From an uncultured Anaeromyxobacter sp. (GTDB taxonomy: Bacteria > Myxococcota > Myxococcia > Myxococcales > Anaeromyxobacteraceae): a stretch of 57,547 bases of DNA. The notes beneath the pieces were generated by a model. It made no database searches, had not been told where the DNA came from, and was given only the letters and a program-made list of their open reading frames with translations. How positions within the stretch are numbered: the stretch's first letter is position 1; each line of letters opens with the position of its first letter. The stretch lies in the NCBI GenBank assembly GCA_903855945.1, contig CAIOAK010000167.1:1-57547 (forward strand). Direction: 5' to 3'. A program made the translations under genes and the position numbers. This document shows positions 32,366-41,120 of the stretch, one piece after another.

Positions 32366-35233
32366 TTACCTCGGGCCGAAATGGGCGCCGCGCTTCGGCG
32401 CCGCGCGGGACTCGATGGCAGCCTTCAGGCGGGACAGTTCCACCGCCGCCGGAAATCCCTCGTCCGCGTCGCCGAAGAGGTCGTCGGCCGCCGAGATGAA
32501 CTCCAGCGCCTCGCGCCGGAGACCGAGCCGCCACGCCGCCTCCGCCGAGACGAGCAGCGATCGACCGTACGTCCACCCTCCGGCGGGACCGACGGGAGCC
32601 CGGCTCCGGAATCGCGAGGCCGCGGCGAGCGCCTCGGACGGATCGTCCTCCCGCGCCACCTCGGCCAGGAGGTAGGCGGGGGACAGGGCGTCGTTGGGCC
32701 GCGGCGATTTCTGCTCGAGGGCGGCCAGCATGGCCACCGCCCGGTCCGAATCCCCGGCCTTCCAGGCCTCCAGCGCGCCGATCTCGACCCCGGCGACGGA
32801 GTCGGGCGGAACGGCCTCCCGCATGGCCCTGGCATCCTCCGGCGTGCCGAGCAGCGCGAGCTGGGTCGCGACGAGCGGCGCGTAGTCCGGTGCACCGACC
32901 CGGATCTTCTGGACCTCCGCCCGCATGCGCGGGAGCTTCCGGTCCCCGGCGGCGATCGATGCCCGGAGGAGCGCCAGGTCGAAGGGGGACGGACAGCGCA
33001 ATTCCGCCGGCGGTGCGTCGAGGAGCCGCCAGGCCTGCGACGGCCGGCCGCGCTCCGCCGCGAGGAGGACCCGGTACATGAAGGCGAGGCAATTCGCCGG
33101 CTCGCGCTCGGAGATGGACGCGGCGACCGTCTCTGCCTCGCCGAGCTGGCCGGCGGTGAGGAGCGCCTGGAGGAGGATGAGGCCTCCCGACGTGCCCGGC
33201 AGCCTCGGCTCCCAGGCACGCGCGATCTGCACCGCCCTCCCGTGCCGCCCGAGCCACCCCTCGCCCCTCACGACGTCGCGGACCTGCGCCGGGTCGGGCG
33301 TCCCGACCCCGTCCATCAGCTTCGCGAGATCCGCCCGGCGTCCGGCCAGGGCGTAGCTCTCCACGAGGTGCGGGAAGGCCCACGGATAGGACGGATCCAC
33401 GCTGACCATGCGCGCGAGATACGGGATCGCCTCGTCGTATCGGGAGACGTGGAAGAGGAGATCCCCGGCCTCGAAGGCCGCCTGCACGTCCCCGGGGTCT
33501 TCCGCGACGAGCGCCGCGTACCGGCGCAGCGCTCCCTCATCGTCCCCGGCGAGGTGGTCGCGCCATGCTCGCGCCAGCGCCTCGTCCCGTCTCGACAGAC
33601 GCCCGGGTGCCGCCAGCGAGGCGTCGAGGTGCCTCCGCGCCTCCTCGCTCCGCGGCTCGGCGGTCGACAGCACCACGCCGAGGTCCCTCTGGGCCAGGGC
33701 GAAGGAGGGATCGGCCTCCAGCGCCCGGCGAAGGTGGTCGTCGCAGCCACCGGTGGCGTCCGCACCGTTCGACTCGGGAATCGCGCCCATGCATTTCACG
33801 GCTTGTGAATAATGACGGAAGGCGACCAGGCTGGGCGTCGCGAGGTCGGCGAGCGATCGGGAATCCCTTTCCAGGTCGGCGCGCCGTTCGCCGGAGGCCC
33901 TCCGGAACGCGCGGACGGCCCCGTCCAGTTCCCTCGGCAGCGCCTCGAGGCTCGGTGCCTTGGCGGTGGACTGGAAGCGGACCCGCCCGGTCGTGGCGTC
34001 GCGCCCGGTGAACGTCACGGCGAGATCGGAGCCGTCCCGCCTCGCGCCCAGCTCGAGAATCGTGGAAGCACCCACCCGAGCGGCCACCTGGCGCCAGTCC
34101 TCCGCGCTGGCCGTCGCCGGCGCTCCTCCCAGGCCTCGGAGTCCCCCCTCCATCCGTGGCTGGGCGACCACCGAGATGCGCCGGGAGTCGGAGAGGCCGA
34201 TCCGCACCAGCTCGGTCACGTGATCGAGCTCGGCCAGCCCCGACTCGTTTTTCGTCGGGGCGAGGGCGACGAGGATGCGCTCGCCCGGGTGCGCCTCCGT
34301 CGGGGTCGACGCTCCCACGATCACCCAGATTGTGGCCGCCAGTACCATGGCGATCGAGACGACGAGCGCGGTGCGCCGGATGACCGAGCTTCCCTCGGTC
34401 CGGATCGCCTCCAGCCGGGCGAGGACGGCCTTCGCCGTTGCGGGGCGCTGGTCCGGATCGGCCTGGGTGAGAGCCTTGCCGAGGCTCGCGAGCGCCCTGG
34501 CGCGCCGGGAAGTGCGCGGGCCGCCGGCCGTACAGGCCGCTTGCACCTTCTCGATCAGGACGCCCAGGGCGAAGAGGTCGGAGCGGGCGTCCTCCGTTCG
34601 CCCGTTCTGCTGCTCCGGCGCCATGTAACCCGGCGTGCCACTCCCCGGCACCGATTCTCGATCGAAGAGCTGCGCGATCCCGAAGTCGAGCACCTTCACG
34701 GAGCCGCCCTCGCAGAGGAAGACATTGGCCGGCTTCAGGTCCCTGTGAAGGATTCCGGCGCCATGCGCCTGATCGAGGGCGGAGGTAACCGCGATGGCGA
34801 TCCGGATGACCTCGTCGAGCGTCATCCCCCCTCGCGCCAATCGCGCGTCGAGCCCTTCCCCATGCAGCAACTCGAACACGAGGTAGGCCCCGTGCTCCGA
34901 GCGCCCGGCCTCGTGGATGGTCACGATGGCGGGGTGGTTGAGCCGGGCCACCGCCTCCGCCTCGGCGTGTATCCATTCGGTCTCCCCCCGGGCCAGCCCG
35001 ATCCCGGGACGAAGGAGCTTGAGCGCCACCTCCCGCCCCAGATCGGGGTCCTGCGCCGCGTAGACCACCCCGAAGCCGCCCCGGCCGATCTCGCGTTGCA
35101 CCACGAACCGCCCCACGTGCGTGCCCCGGGCCAACCCCTCGAAGTGGACATCCGGGATGGGGACGCGCGGGATGCGCGCCAGGTCCTCGAGCAGTCGGGA
35201 CAGCTCCCCTGCGCCGGAAGGCGAATCCGTCAT
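32366..35233 (-). CDS. Membrane Ser/Thr protein kinase with TPR-like C-terminal region
   Basis: The 955-aa protein has an N-terminal Hanks-type kinase domain (about 40-275): glycine loop GRGGFGVV (50-57), Lys72, HRDLKPAN (163-170), DFG (183-185) and APE (205-207). One transmembrane helix follows at about 290-308. The remaining 650 residues are a periplasmic or cytoplasmic helical repeat region with TPR-like stretches (for example ALEADPSFALAQRDLGVVL, near 535). All catalytic residues are intact. It overlaps the sigma factor gene by 4 bp, so the two are translationally coupled; the kinase may control the sigma factor or its anti-sigma partner. Such sigma-kinase pairs are common in Myxococcota and Planctomycetota. 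Confidence 0.9.
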   Translation of the reverse strand: MTDSPSGAGELSRLLEDLARIPRVPIPDVHFEGLARGTHVGRFVVQREIGRGGFGVVYAAQDPDLGREVALKLLRPGIGLARGETEWIHAEAEAVARLNHPAIVTIHEAGRSEHGAYLVFELLHGEGLDARLARGGMTLDEVIRIAIAVTSALDQAHGAGILHRDLKPANVFLCEGGSVKVLDFGIAQLFDRESVPGSGTPGYMAPEQQNGRTEDARSDLFALGVLIEKVQAACTAGGPRTSRRARALASLGKALTQADPDQRPATAKAVLARLEAIRTEGSSVIRRTALVVSIAMVLAATIWVIVGASTPTEAHPGERILVALAPTKNESGLAELDHVTELVRIGLSDSRRISVVAQPRMEGGLRGLGGAPATASAEDWRQVAARVGASTILELGARRDGSDLAVTFTGRDATTGRVRFQSTAKAPSLEALPRELDGAVRAFRRASGERRADLERDSRSLADLATPSLVAFRHYSQAVKCMGAIPESNGADATGGCDDHLRRALEADPSFALAQRDLGVVLSTAEPRSEEARRHLDASLAAPGRLSRRDEALARAWRDHLAGDDEGALRRYAALVAEDPGDVQAAFEAGDLLFHVSRYDEAIPYLARMVSVDPSYPWAFPHLVESYALAGRRADLAKLMDGVGTPDPAQVRDVVRGEGWLGRHGRAVQIARAWEPRLPGTSGGLILLQALLTAGQLGEAETVAASISEREPANCLAFMYRVLLAAERGRPSQAWRLLDAPPAELRCPSPFDLALLRASIAAGDRKLPRMRAEVQKIRVGAPDYAPLVATQLALLGTPEDARAMREAVPPDSVAGVEIGALEAWKAGDSDRAVAMLAALEQKSPRPNDALSPAYLLAEVAREDDPSEALAAASRFRSRAPVGPAGGWTYGRSLLVSAEAAWRLGLRREALEFISAADDLFGDADEGFPAAVELSRLKAAIESRAAPKRGAHFGPR

Positions 35234-35802
35234 TCCGGTTGACCGAGACGCCGGACTTCATCGCCGAGGCGCGCCTTGAGCCGCTCGAATCGCTTCCGTA
35301 CCGCCTGCGCGTCCACCGTGACTCCGTCGCTCGACATCACCCGCGCCACGTCCTCCCACGGCAGCTTCTGGTCGATGCGAAGCGCGAGGAGCATCTGGTC
35401 GTCCAGGTCGAGGGTGTCGCGAAGCCGTTCGAGCACGCTCGCCTGCCGCTCCCGCCGGACCCCGGTCCGTGTTCGAACGTCGGCGGCGAGCCGCTCCGCC
35501 TCCTTCGTCTCTAGCCGCCGTCCACGCTTGCGCCAGCCGTCGCGGCTCACGGTCACGGCGGCGTTGCGGGCGAGGGCGTAGACCCAGGCTTTCAGCGGGC
35601 CCTCCCCGCGGTATGTCGCGGCGTACTTGAAGAGGTTCTCCGCGAAGAGGGAGAAGGCCTCCTCGGCGGCGTCCTCCTTCCTACGAAGCAGGACCCGGAG
35701 GAGCCCGTAGACGCCCGGGCCGTGCTCGTGCATCGCCTGCTCGACCCCGCCCCGGATGTCACCCAGAGCGAGGAGCTCGGCAGCCGATGGCTTCGAGATC
35801 AT
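35230..35802 (-). CDS. ECF-type RNA polymerase sigma factor
   Basis: The 190-aa protein has a sigma region 2 (about 28-82; EDAAEEAFSLFAENLFKYA and KAWVYALARNAAV) and a region 4 helix-turn-helix (about 125-180; LRIDQKLPWEDVARVM, then AVRKRFERLKARL). Region 3 and region 1.1 are absent, as in extracytoplasmic-function sigma factors. No separate anti-sigma gene is adjacent; the kinase that overlaps its 3' end is the likely regulator. TAAGAT (35814-35809) lies 6 nt before the ATG with no ribosome site, suggesting a leaderless mRNA. Confidence 0.85.
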   Translation of the reverse strand: MISKPSAAELLALGDIRGGVEQAMHEHGPGVYGLLRVLLRRKEDAAEEAFSLFAENLFKYAATYRGEGPLKAWVYALARNAAVTVSRDGWRKRGRRLETKEAERLAADVRTRTGVRRERQASVLERLRDTLDLDDQMLLALRIDQKLPWEDVARVMSSDGVTVDAQAVRKRFERLKARLGDEVRRLGQPE

Positions 35803-35808
35803 GGGGCC

Positions 35809-35814
35809 ATCTTA
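35809..35814 (-). promoter_or_regulatory. Candidate -10 (TAAGAT) for the sigma-kinase operon
   Basis: TAAGAT on the minus strand ends 6 nt before the sigma factor ATG. No Shine-Dalgarno is present. No clear -35 is visible. Confidence 0.4.
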
Positions 35815-35956
35815 CGCGACGCACGGAAGCCGGGGTGCGCGATCGGAGGGACCCTTCCGGGCGATGTCACAAACCCGGACGCCGCGCGCCTTGTCATCAG
35901 GGGAGGCCCGTTCGACCGGGGACCCTGAGATGGTACGCGCGTCGATGATGTAGCGG

Positions 35957-36376
35957 TTGTCCAACTGTCGATTCCTGAGGTCATACCTGAAACGAATTGC
36001 TTTCATCGCTGGTCTTGCAGCTGCGCTCTCCGTGAGCGCCTCGCAACTTCAGTCGACATCTGTTCGGGCAGCAGGGTCCATTCAGCCGCTCATGGGTTCC
36101 ATCGAGACCCACTGGATGTACTTCTCGGACGACACTTTCGCTGTCGTGATCGGCGAACGAGGGTACGACTGCTATCGATCCTTCAGCTGGGGAAACCGAA
36201 GCAGCTACGTCCTCGACTTGGGCGGCGGCGCGTGCGGCGGTCCTGGCGGGTCGCCCGAACCCCTGTGCTATGTGGATGGGTTCCTCACGACGTGCCCGTC
36301 CTCGTCGTGCTTCTACCTGGAAACCTGCGAGCCGTGTACGGGGTGGGGCTGCCCGGATTTGGACCCTGACCCCTGA
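35957..36376 (+). CDS. Small Cys-containing secreted protein (DUF6289-like)
   Basis: The 139-aa protein has a signal peptide-like start (basic YLKRIAF, then a hydrophobic stretch to about residue 36) and a mature part of about 100 residues with nine cysteines. The pattern WMYFSDDTFAVVIGE, then DCYRSF, WG and a terminal Cys cluster resembles the small DUF6289 family of exported proteins of unknown function. The TTG at 35957 is the only start that keeps the signal peptide; no strong ribosome site is seen. Base composition is visibly less GC-rich than in the neighbours, consistent with acquired DNA. Confidence 0.55.
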   Translation: MSNCRFLRSYLKRIAFIAGLAAALSVSASQLQSTSVRAAGSIQPLMGSIETHWMYFSDDTFAVVIGERGYDCYRSFSWGNRSSYVLDLGGGACGGPGGSPEPLCYVDGFLTTCPSSSCFYLETCEPCTGWGCPDLDPDP

Positions 36377-36414
36377 AGTCCACAGGCCCGCTTCGCCCTC
36401 GCCCGGAACCCACC

Positions 36415-37053
36415 ATGCGACACACGAGAATCGGAATGGCCCTCGCGGCAGCAATCGTCTCAGCCGCCGGCATTGCGGCGCCATCGATCGCTGCTGGTGA
36501 GCAACCCAAGCCTCGGGGTGAGATCGTCTTCTATGTGAACGAATTCGCCTACAGAGCCGCCTCCTTCGACGACACGGAAGTAGCCGTGGGCAAGATGGGG
36601 GGGCCGTCCTTTTCGTCTCTCCAACTCACCCCCGGCGGTACGTGGAACGGACAAGTCGCGTCGTTCCGGTCGGGCGGCAACCCGACGAGGTTCGCCTTCA
36701 ACAAGGGCATCGTAGGGAATCCCCGGTACAAGAGCGGCCTCGTCGAGTTGAAGGCCGAAGGCAACCGGATCACCGGGTTCGGAACGGATGTCACGGTCAG
36801 CAAGGTTTCCGGTGGCTTCCGGATCACCGGCCTCTGGATGCTGAGCAATGTCGACGTCACGGTGACTCGATCCTCCGCCCGTGCCCAGGCGGTGAAGTTC
36901 ACGAGCAAGGTGGCGGGCCGGTACGAGAGCCCGTCCACCCCGCCGCTCACCGTGGTGCTGCACGGCGAGGCGGCCCGGATCGAGGACCCGCCTTTCCCCC
37001 ACATGGCCCTCGCCGTGCTCTCGATCGGGTGGGGGGTATACCCGTATCCGTAG
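36415..37053 (+). CDS. Secreted protein of unknown family, intact paralogue of the 31984-32356 remnant
   Basis: The 212-aa protein has a signal peptide (residues 1-27, cleavage near AIAAGE) and no further membrane helix. Conserved blocks shared with the truncated lipoprotein are GEIVFYVNEFAYRAASFDD (near 35-53) and AQAVKFTSKVAGRY (near 161-174). I do not recognise the family. The middle 70 residues, absent from the remnant, are beta-rich in appearance (VELKAEGNRITGFGTDVTVS). It starts 38 bp after the small Cys-containing protein on the same strand, so the two may be cotranscribed. Its stop lies 21 bp before the right-hand direct repeat. Confidence 0.65.
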   Translation: MRHTRIGMALAAAIVSAAGIAAPSIAAGEQPKPRGEIVFYVNEFAYRAASFDDTEVAVGKMGGPSFSSLQLTPGGTWNGQVASFRSGGNPTRFAFNKGIVGNPRYKSGLVELKAEGNRITGFGTDVTVSKVSGGFRITGLWMLSNVDVTVTRSSARAQAVKFTSKVAGRYESPSTPPLTVVLHGEAARIEDPPFPHMALAVLSIGWGVYPYP

Positions 37054-37074
37054 GGAACGTGCTCGCCGTCCCCG

Positions 37075-37105
37075 GATCGGATGCCCGCATCCGAAACGTT
37101 CGTCC
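37075..37105 (+). repeat. 31-bp direct repeat, right copy
   Basis: It matches 31416-31446 at 29 of 31 positions, same orientation, with the same GGATGC/GCATCC palindrome. It lies between the secreted-protein stop (37053) and the convergent cvpA-like stop (37124). The palindrome could also act as a bidirectional terminator stem, but no T-run follows. Confidence 0.8.
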
Positions 37106-37123
37106 GGCGAACTGGCCGGCCTG

Positions 37124-37834
37124 TCAGCGCGCCTTCCGATCGATCCGCTCCTGCGCCGCCTCCAGCCGGTCCCGGAACTCGGGATCGGAGAGCAGCCGCA
37201 GGGCCTCCGGGGACCTCACCACGCCGCTCGCGTTGCCCGAGCGGATCTCGTCCACGAGCGCCCGCACGCGCGGGTCGTCCATGAGCCGCCGCAGCTCCGG
37301 GTCCCCTGCCGCGCGCCCCTCCGGCCCGGGCCGATCCGCCGCTCGCAGCAACTCCGCCAGCGCCTTCTCGGCCCGCTGCCGCCAGCCGCCGAGGAGATCG
37401 TTCTCCCGCACCAGCCCGGCGAGGTCGCTGTGCGCCAGCGCCGACTGCCACCCCGCAGGCAACTCCGGCGACGCCGCCTCCGCCACCGCGAGCCCGATCC
37501 AGCCCGCCGCGGCCGCCGCCATCCCGGCGAGCAGCGCACCGCCGGCCCGGTCGAGCGGCCTCCCCTCCCCCTCCCGGTTCCGTGAGAGCCTGCGACCGAG
37601 GAGCGCGACCGCCAGTGACACCACGATGAAGAGAAGCAGCGCCGCCGCCGGCCGCGACGCCCCCTCCGGCACGAGCCGCGCGAGCACCTTCCCCACCGGC
37701 TCGGAGAGGTGGCGCGCCGCGAGCCATCCCAGCGCCGCGCCGGCGAAGAGGAAGAGCGGCCGCAGCAACCCCGAAAGCGCCCCCAGGAGGGCCGCCACGG
37801 CGAGGAGCGCGAGGAGGGCCGCGTCGAGGATCAC
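37124..37834 (-). CDS. CvpA-like membrane protein
   Basis: The 236-aa protein has four hydrophobic helices in its first 115 residues (LDAALLALLAVAALLGALSG, PLFLFAGAALGWLAAR and two more) in the CvpA/colicin V production pattern, then a charged helical C-terminus with a run of PELRRLMDDPRVRALVDEI. CvpA family members influence envelope integrity and secretion in other bacteria; the exact role is unknown. The GTG at 37834, 5 bp after the J-domain gene stop, fits the start of helix 1. It is the last gene of the hsp70-J-cvpA group. Confidence 0.7.
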   Translation of the reverse strand: MILDAALLALLAVAALLGALSGLLRPLFLFAGAALGWLAARHLSEPVGKVLARLVPEGASRPAAALLLFIVVSLAVALLGRRLSRNREGEGRPLDRAGGALLAGMAAAAAGWIGLAVAEAASPELPAGWQSALAHSDLAGLVRENDLLGGWRQRAEKALAELLRAADRPGPEGRAAGDPELRRLMDDPRVRALVDEIRSGNASGVVRSPEALRLLSDPEFRDRLEAAQERIDRKAR

Positions 37835-37839
37835 GGGGC

Positions 37840-38391
37840 CTACTTGATCCGGAAGTCCTGCTTGGGCCGGTTCTTCTCCGCCTGGGAGAGCAGCTCCTTG
37901 AATCGCTCGTTGGCCGGCTCGTACGCCAGCGCCAGCCGGAGGTTGCGCTCGGCCGCCTCCCACCGCCCTGCCTGGGCGTCGGCCTGCGCGGCGGCGAAGA
38001 ACTTCCGTCCGTTCGGGGTCTGGCCGTCCTGCTCGGCGGCTCGCCGCTTCCGGGCTTCCTTCACCTCGGCCTCGTCGTCCTCGGTGAATCGCAGCTTCCC
38101 GGCGCGGTCGGGGCCGGTGATGTCGGCGGCGTACTTGCACCGGCGGGCGTCGTCCCGGAGCACGGTCCAGGCCTCGTTGATGCGACGGTAGATGCGCCCG
38201 ACGTGGTTCCGGAGGTTGGTGTCCTCGACCGCAGCGTACCGATCGGGGTGGTAAAGGCGCGACTCGCGGTGGTAGGCGGCGCGGATCTCGCCCGGTGTCG
38301 CCGCGGCGGTGAGCTTCAGGACGGCGAAGTAGTCGATCTGATCGAGCGCCCCGGACAGGGTCTCCACCTCGATCGAGAAGAACGGATCCAT
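37840..38391 (-). CDS. J-domain co-chaperone
   Basis: The 183-aa protein has an N-terminal J domain (about 20-90) with the essential HPD (YHPDRYAA, near 47-54), a charged linker, and one TPR-like helical hairpin at the C-terminus (GRWEAAERNLRLALAYEPAN, about 142-161). There is no Gly/Phe or zinc-finger region, so it is not a DnaJ but a specialised J-protein. It stands 19 bp after the Hsp70-like gene and is the obvious partner that stimulates its ATPase. Confidence 0.85.
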   Translation of the reverse strand: MDPFFSIEVETLSGALDQIDYFAVLKLTAAATPGEIRAAYHRESRLYHPDRYAAVEDTNLRNHVGRIYRRINEAWTVLRDDARRCKYAADITGPDRAGKLRFTEDDEAEVKEARKRRAAEQDGQTPNGRKFFAAAQADAQAGRWEAAERNLRLALAYEPANERFKELLSQAEKNRPKQDFRIK

Positions 38392-38410
38392 GTCGGGTAG
38401 GGGCCTGGAC

Positions 38411-40012
38411 TCAGGAGGCGGCGTGGCCGGACAGCACCACCTCGGCGTTCCGGTCGGCGGCGGAGAGGATGTCGGTCTCGGAGAGGCCGGAGGACAGCCG
38501 GATGGTGGTGGAGGCCTTCTGCCCGGTCTCGCTGTCGGAGGCCGACACGTTGACGATGCCGTTCGAGTCGATCTCGAAGGTCACCTGGATCTGCACGTCG
38601 CCCCGGTAGCCGACCCGGAACCCGGAGAACTCGAACTCGCCGAGGAACTCGCACTCGTCGGCCCGCTTCGACTCCCCCTGGTAGACGCGGATGCGGACCC
38701 GGTCCTGGCCGTCCCGGCTGGTGGTGAAGGTCTTCGACTTCTCGATGGGGATGGGGGTGTTCTTCTCGATGATGGCCTCGGCCCATCCGCCCGCGGTCCC
38801 CACGCGCAGGGTCAGCGGCGTCACGTCGAGCAGGTAGCTCACCTGCCCCGAGACGGCCGCACCCCGGTTGGTGAGCGCAGCAGCCTGGATGGCCGCGCCC
38901 TGGGCCACCACCTCGTCCGGGTCGATTCCGGCCATCGGGTCCTTCTGGAAGTAGTGGCGCACCGACTGGCGGACGATGGGCAACCTCGTGGGCGCGCCCA
39001 CCAGGATCACCGCGTCGATGTCGCTGGCGGTCATCCGCGCGGACTGGAGGGCCTCGTCGCACACCTTGAAGGTCCGCTGCACGAGGTCCATCACCATCCG
39101 GTTGAAGGCGTCCGCCCCGAGCGACTGGGAGAGGTCGAGCACCTTGCCATCCGGGGTCTGGCAGATGCCCTCCACGTGGATGGTCGCCTGCCCGTTGCGC
39201 CCCACCTCGATCTTGGCCTTCTCTCCGGCCTCCTTCAGCATCTGCAGGCAGAACTTGTTCCGGCGCAGGTCGATCCCGTGGGCCGCCTGGAAGTCGTCGG
39301 CCAGCCAGGCCATGATCCGGTCGTCGAAGTCGTCGCCTCCCAGGTAGGTGTCGCCGGCGGTGGCGATGACCTCGAAGACGTCCCGCCCGATCTCCAGGAT
39401 CGAGACGTCGAAGGTGCCGCCGCCCAGGTCGTACACGCAGATGCGCTGCGAGACGTCCTTGCCGAACCCGTAGGCCAGCGCCGCCGCCGTGGGCTCGTTG
39501 ATGATCCGCAGCACCTCCAGCCCGGCGATGCGCCCCGCATCCTTGGTGGCTTGCCGCTGGTTGTCGTTGAAGTAGGCCGGGCAGGTGATGACGGCGCGCC
39601 GGACCTCTCGCCCCAGGGCCGTCTCGGCGATGGCCTTCATCTCCTTCAGGACGAGCGCCGAGACCTCGGGGATGGCGAGCACCTTCTCCCCCACCTGGAC
39701 GCGGACGCCGTTGTTCGGCCCCTCCACGATCAGGTAGGGCATCACCGCCTGTGCCTTCTTCACCTCGTCGGAGAAGAAGAAGCGGCCGATGAGCCGCTTG
39801 GCCGAGTAGATGGTGTTCTCGGCGTTCGTGATGATGTTGCGCTTGGCGCTGTTGCCCACCAGCACCGTGCCGTCCTCGAGGAAGCTCACCACCGACGCGT
39901 GGGTCCGCTCGCCCCACTCGTTCGTGAGCACCTCGGGCTTGCCCGAGAGGACCGTGGCCACGGCGCTGTAGCTCGTGCCGAGGTCGATGCCGACCGCGAT
40001 GTCGTCGCTCAT
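38411..40012 (-). CDS. Hsp70-family chaperone lacking the C-terminal lid
   Basis: The 533-aa protein has a complete Hsp70 ATPase domain: [12 protein letters not shown] (8-19), the phosphate-2 motif [13 protein letters not shown] (near 193-205) and [14 protein letters not shown] (near 335-348). A substrate-binding beta domain follows ([13 protein letters not shown] to ASTTIRL, about 390-510). It stops just after that, about 105 residues before the usual DnaK end, so the alpha-helical lid is missing. The J-domain gene follows, but no grpE is seen. A clear promoter sits at 40039-40068. HscA-like or myxobacterial special Hsp70s are alternatives for its role. Confidence 0.88.
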   Translation of the reverse strand: MSDDIAVGIDLGTSYSAVATVLSGKPEVLTNEWGERTHASVVSFLEDGTVLVGNSAKRNIITNAENTIYSAKRLIGRFFFSDEVKKAQAVMPYLIVEGPNNGVRVQVGEKVLAIPEVSALVLKEMKAIAETALGREVRRAVITCPAYFNDNQRQATKDAGRIAGLEVLRIINEPTAAALAYGFGKDVSQRICVYDLGGGTFDVSILEIGRDVFEVIATAGDTYLGGDDFDDRIMAWLADDFQAAHGIDLRRNKFCLQMLKEAGEKAKIEVGRNGQATIHVEGICQTPDGKVLDLSQSLGADAFNRMVMDLVQRTFKVCDEALQSARMTASDIDAVILVGAPTRLPIVRQSVRHYFQKDPMAGIDPDEVVAQGAAIQAAALTNRGAAVSGQVSYLLDVTPLTLRVGTAGGWAEAIIEKNTPIPIEKSKTFTTSRDGQDRVRIRVYQGESKRADECEFLGEFEFSGFRVGYRGDVQIQVTFEIDSNGIVNVSASDSETGQKASTTIRLSSGLSETDILSAADRNAEVVLSGHAAS

Positions 40013-40038
40013 GTTCCGTCCGTCGAAGGCATGCGGGG

Positions 40039-40068
40039 ATCGTAGGCGGGCGTCGGAAGGGCTGTCAA
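40039..40068 (-). promoter_or_regulatory. Sigma-70-type promoter of the hsp70-J-cvpA group
   Basis: On the minus strand TTGACA (40068-40063), an 18-bp spacer and TACGAT (40044-40039) precede the hsp70 ATG by 26 nt. The -35 contains the TGA stop codon of the upstream dgt gene (40067-40065). Confidence 0.65.
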
Positions 40069-41117
40069 ACGATGGCCCAGGGGCGCGGCATGAAGACCTT
40101 CTCCCAGGTCTCCATGGCGAACCGGTCGGTCATGCCGGAGAGGAAATCGGCCACCGCGCGGGAGATGTCCTCCCCGGGCCGCGGTGTCACGCCGAAGCGG
40201 GCGCGCAACCGCTCCCCGTCGGCGATGCACCAGCCGTGCAGGTCCTCCAGGATGCGCTGCGCCTTGGCGAACTCGTCGTGCACCACCGGGTTCTCGTAGA
40301 CGCGGGCGTAGAGGAACTCCCGGAGCGCGAGGAGCGCACCGTGCACCGGCGGTGACATGGAGATGTGCTCCCCGCGGTCCAGATCGGAGGAGCGGATGAC
40401 GTCCCCGATGAGCGTGTGGAGCCGCACCGAGTGGCGCTCGCCCAGGACGCCGGCGATGTCGCGGGGGACCTCGTCCTCGTGCAGCAGTCCGCCGCGCACG
40501 GCGTCGTCCAGGTCGTGGTTCACGTAGGCCACGATGTCGGCGAGGCGAACCACCTCCGCCTCCAGCGTGAGCGCCTTCGCACCTCCCGAGAGGAGCACCT
40601 GTCCGCGCCCCTTGGAGTGGCGCAGGATCCCGTCCCGCACCTCGACGGTGAGGTTCAGCCCCTCCCCCTCCTTCTCGAGCACCTCCACCACCCGCACCGA
40701 CTGCTGGACGTGGTGGAAGCCGCCGGGGACCACCCGGTTCAGCACCCGCTCGCCGGCGTGTCCGAAGGGGGTGTGCCCCAGGTCGTGGGCCATCACCATC
40801 GCCTCGACCAGCATCTCGTTGAGCCGCAGCGCCCGGGCGATGGACCGCCCCACCTGCGCCACCTCCAGCGTGTGGGTGAGCCGGTTGCGGTAGTGGTCGC
40901 CCCGGGGGGCCAGGAACACCTGGGTCTTCCCCATGAGCCGGCGGAACGACTTGGAGTGGAGCACCCGGTCCCGGTCCCGCTGGAAGGCCGGACGCATGTC
41001 GTCCTCCGGATCCGGCCGATCGCGGCCGCGGCTGTCGCGGGATTGCGCCGCGCGGGGGTGGAGGCTCGTCGCCTCCTGCTCCTCGAGCATCGCGCGGATC
41101 GTGGGGGGCATGGTCAT
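40065..41117 (-). CDS. dgt: Deoxyguanosinetriphosphate triphosphohydrolase-like protein (HD domain)
   Basis: The 350-aa HD-superfamily enzyme. The metal-binding signature is complete: RLTHTLEVAQVGRSIA (near 79-94, first His), MAHDLGHTPFGHAGE (near 108-122, HD) and ADIVAYVNHDLDDA (near 193-206, final Asp). It would hydrolyse dGTP or related dNTPs to the nucleoside and triphosphate, adjusting dNTP pools. Length matches the short, activated-type bacterial dGTPases rather than E. coli Dgt (505 aa). The ATG at 41117 is 3 bp after the CPBP gene stop, so the two genes are coupled. Confidence 0.9.
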   Translation of the reverse strand: MTMPPTIRAMLEEQEATSLHPRAAQSRDSRGRDRPDPEDDMRPAFQRDRDRVLHSKSFRRLMGKTQVFLAPRGDHYRNRLTHTLEVAQVGRSIARALRLNEMLVEAMVMAHDLGHTPFGHAGERVLNRVVPGGFHHVQQSVRVVEVLEKEGEGLNLTVEVRDGILRHSKGRGQVLLSGGAKALTLEAEVVRLADIVAYVNHDLDDAVRGGLLHEDEVPRDIAGVLGERHSVRLHTLIGDVIRSSDLDRGEHISMSPPVHGALLALREFLYARVYENPVVHDEFAKAQRILEDLHGWCIADGERLRARFGVTPRPGEDISRAVADFLSGMTDRFAMETWEKVFMPRPWAIV

Positions 41118-41120
41118 GGT

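Noticed and set aside
31416-37105. Integrative prophage or integron bracketed by the 31-bp repeats
   Set aside because: No integrase, transposase, phage structural gene or tRNA target is visible inside or at the edges, so I claim only repeats bracketing an accessory segment.
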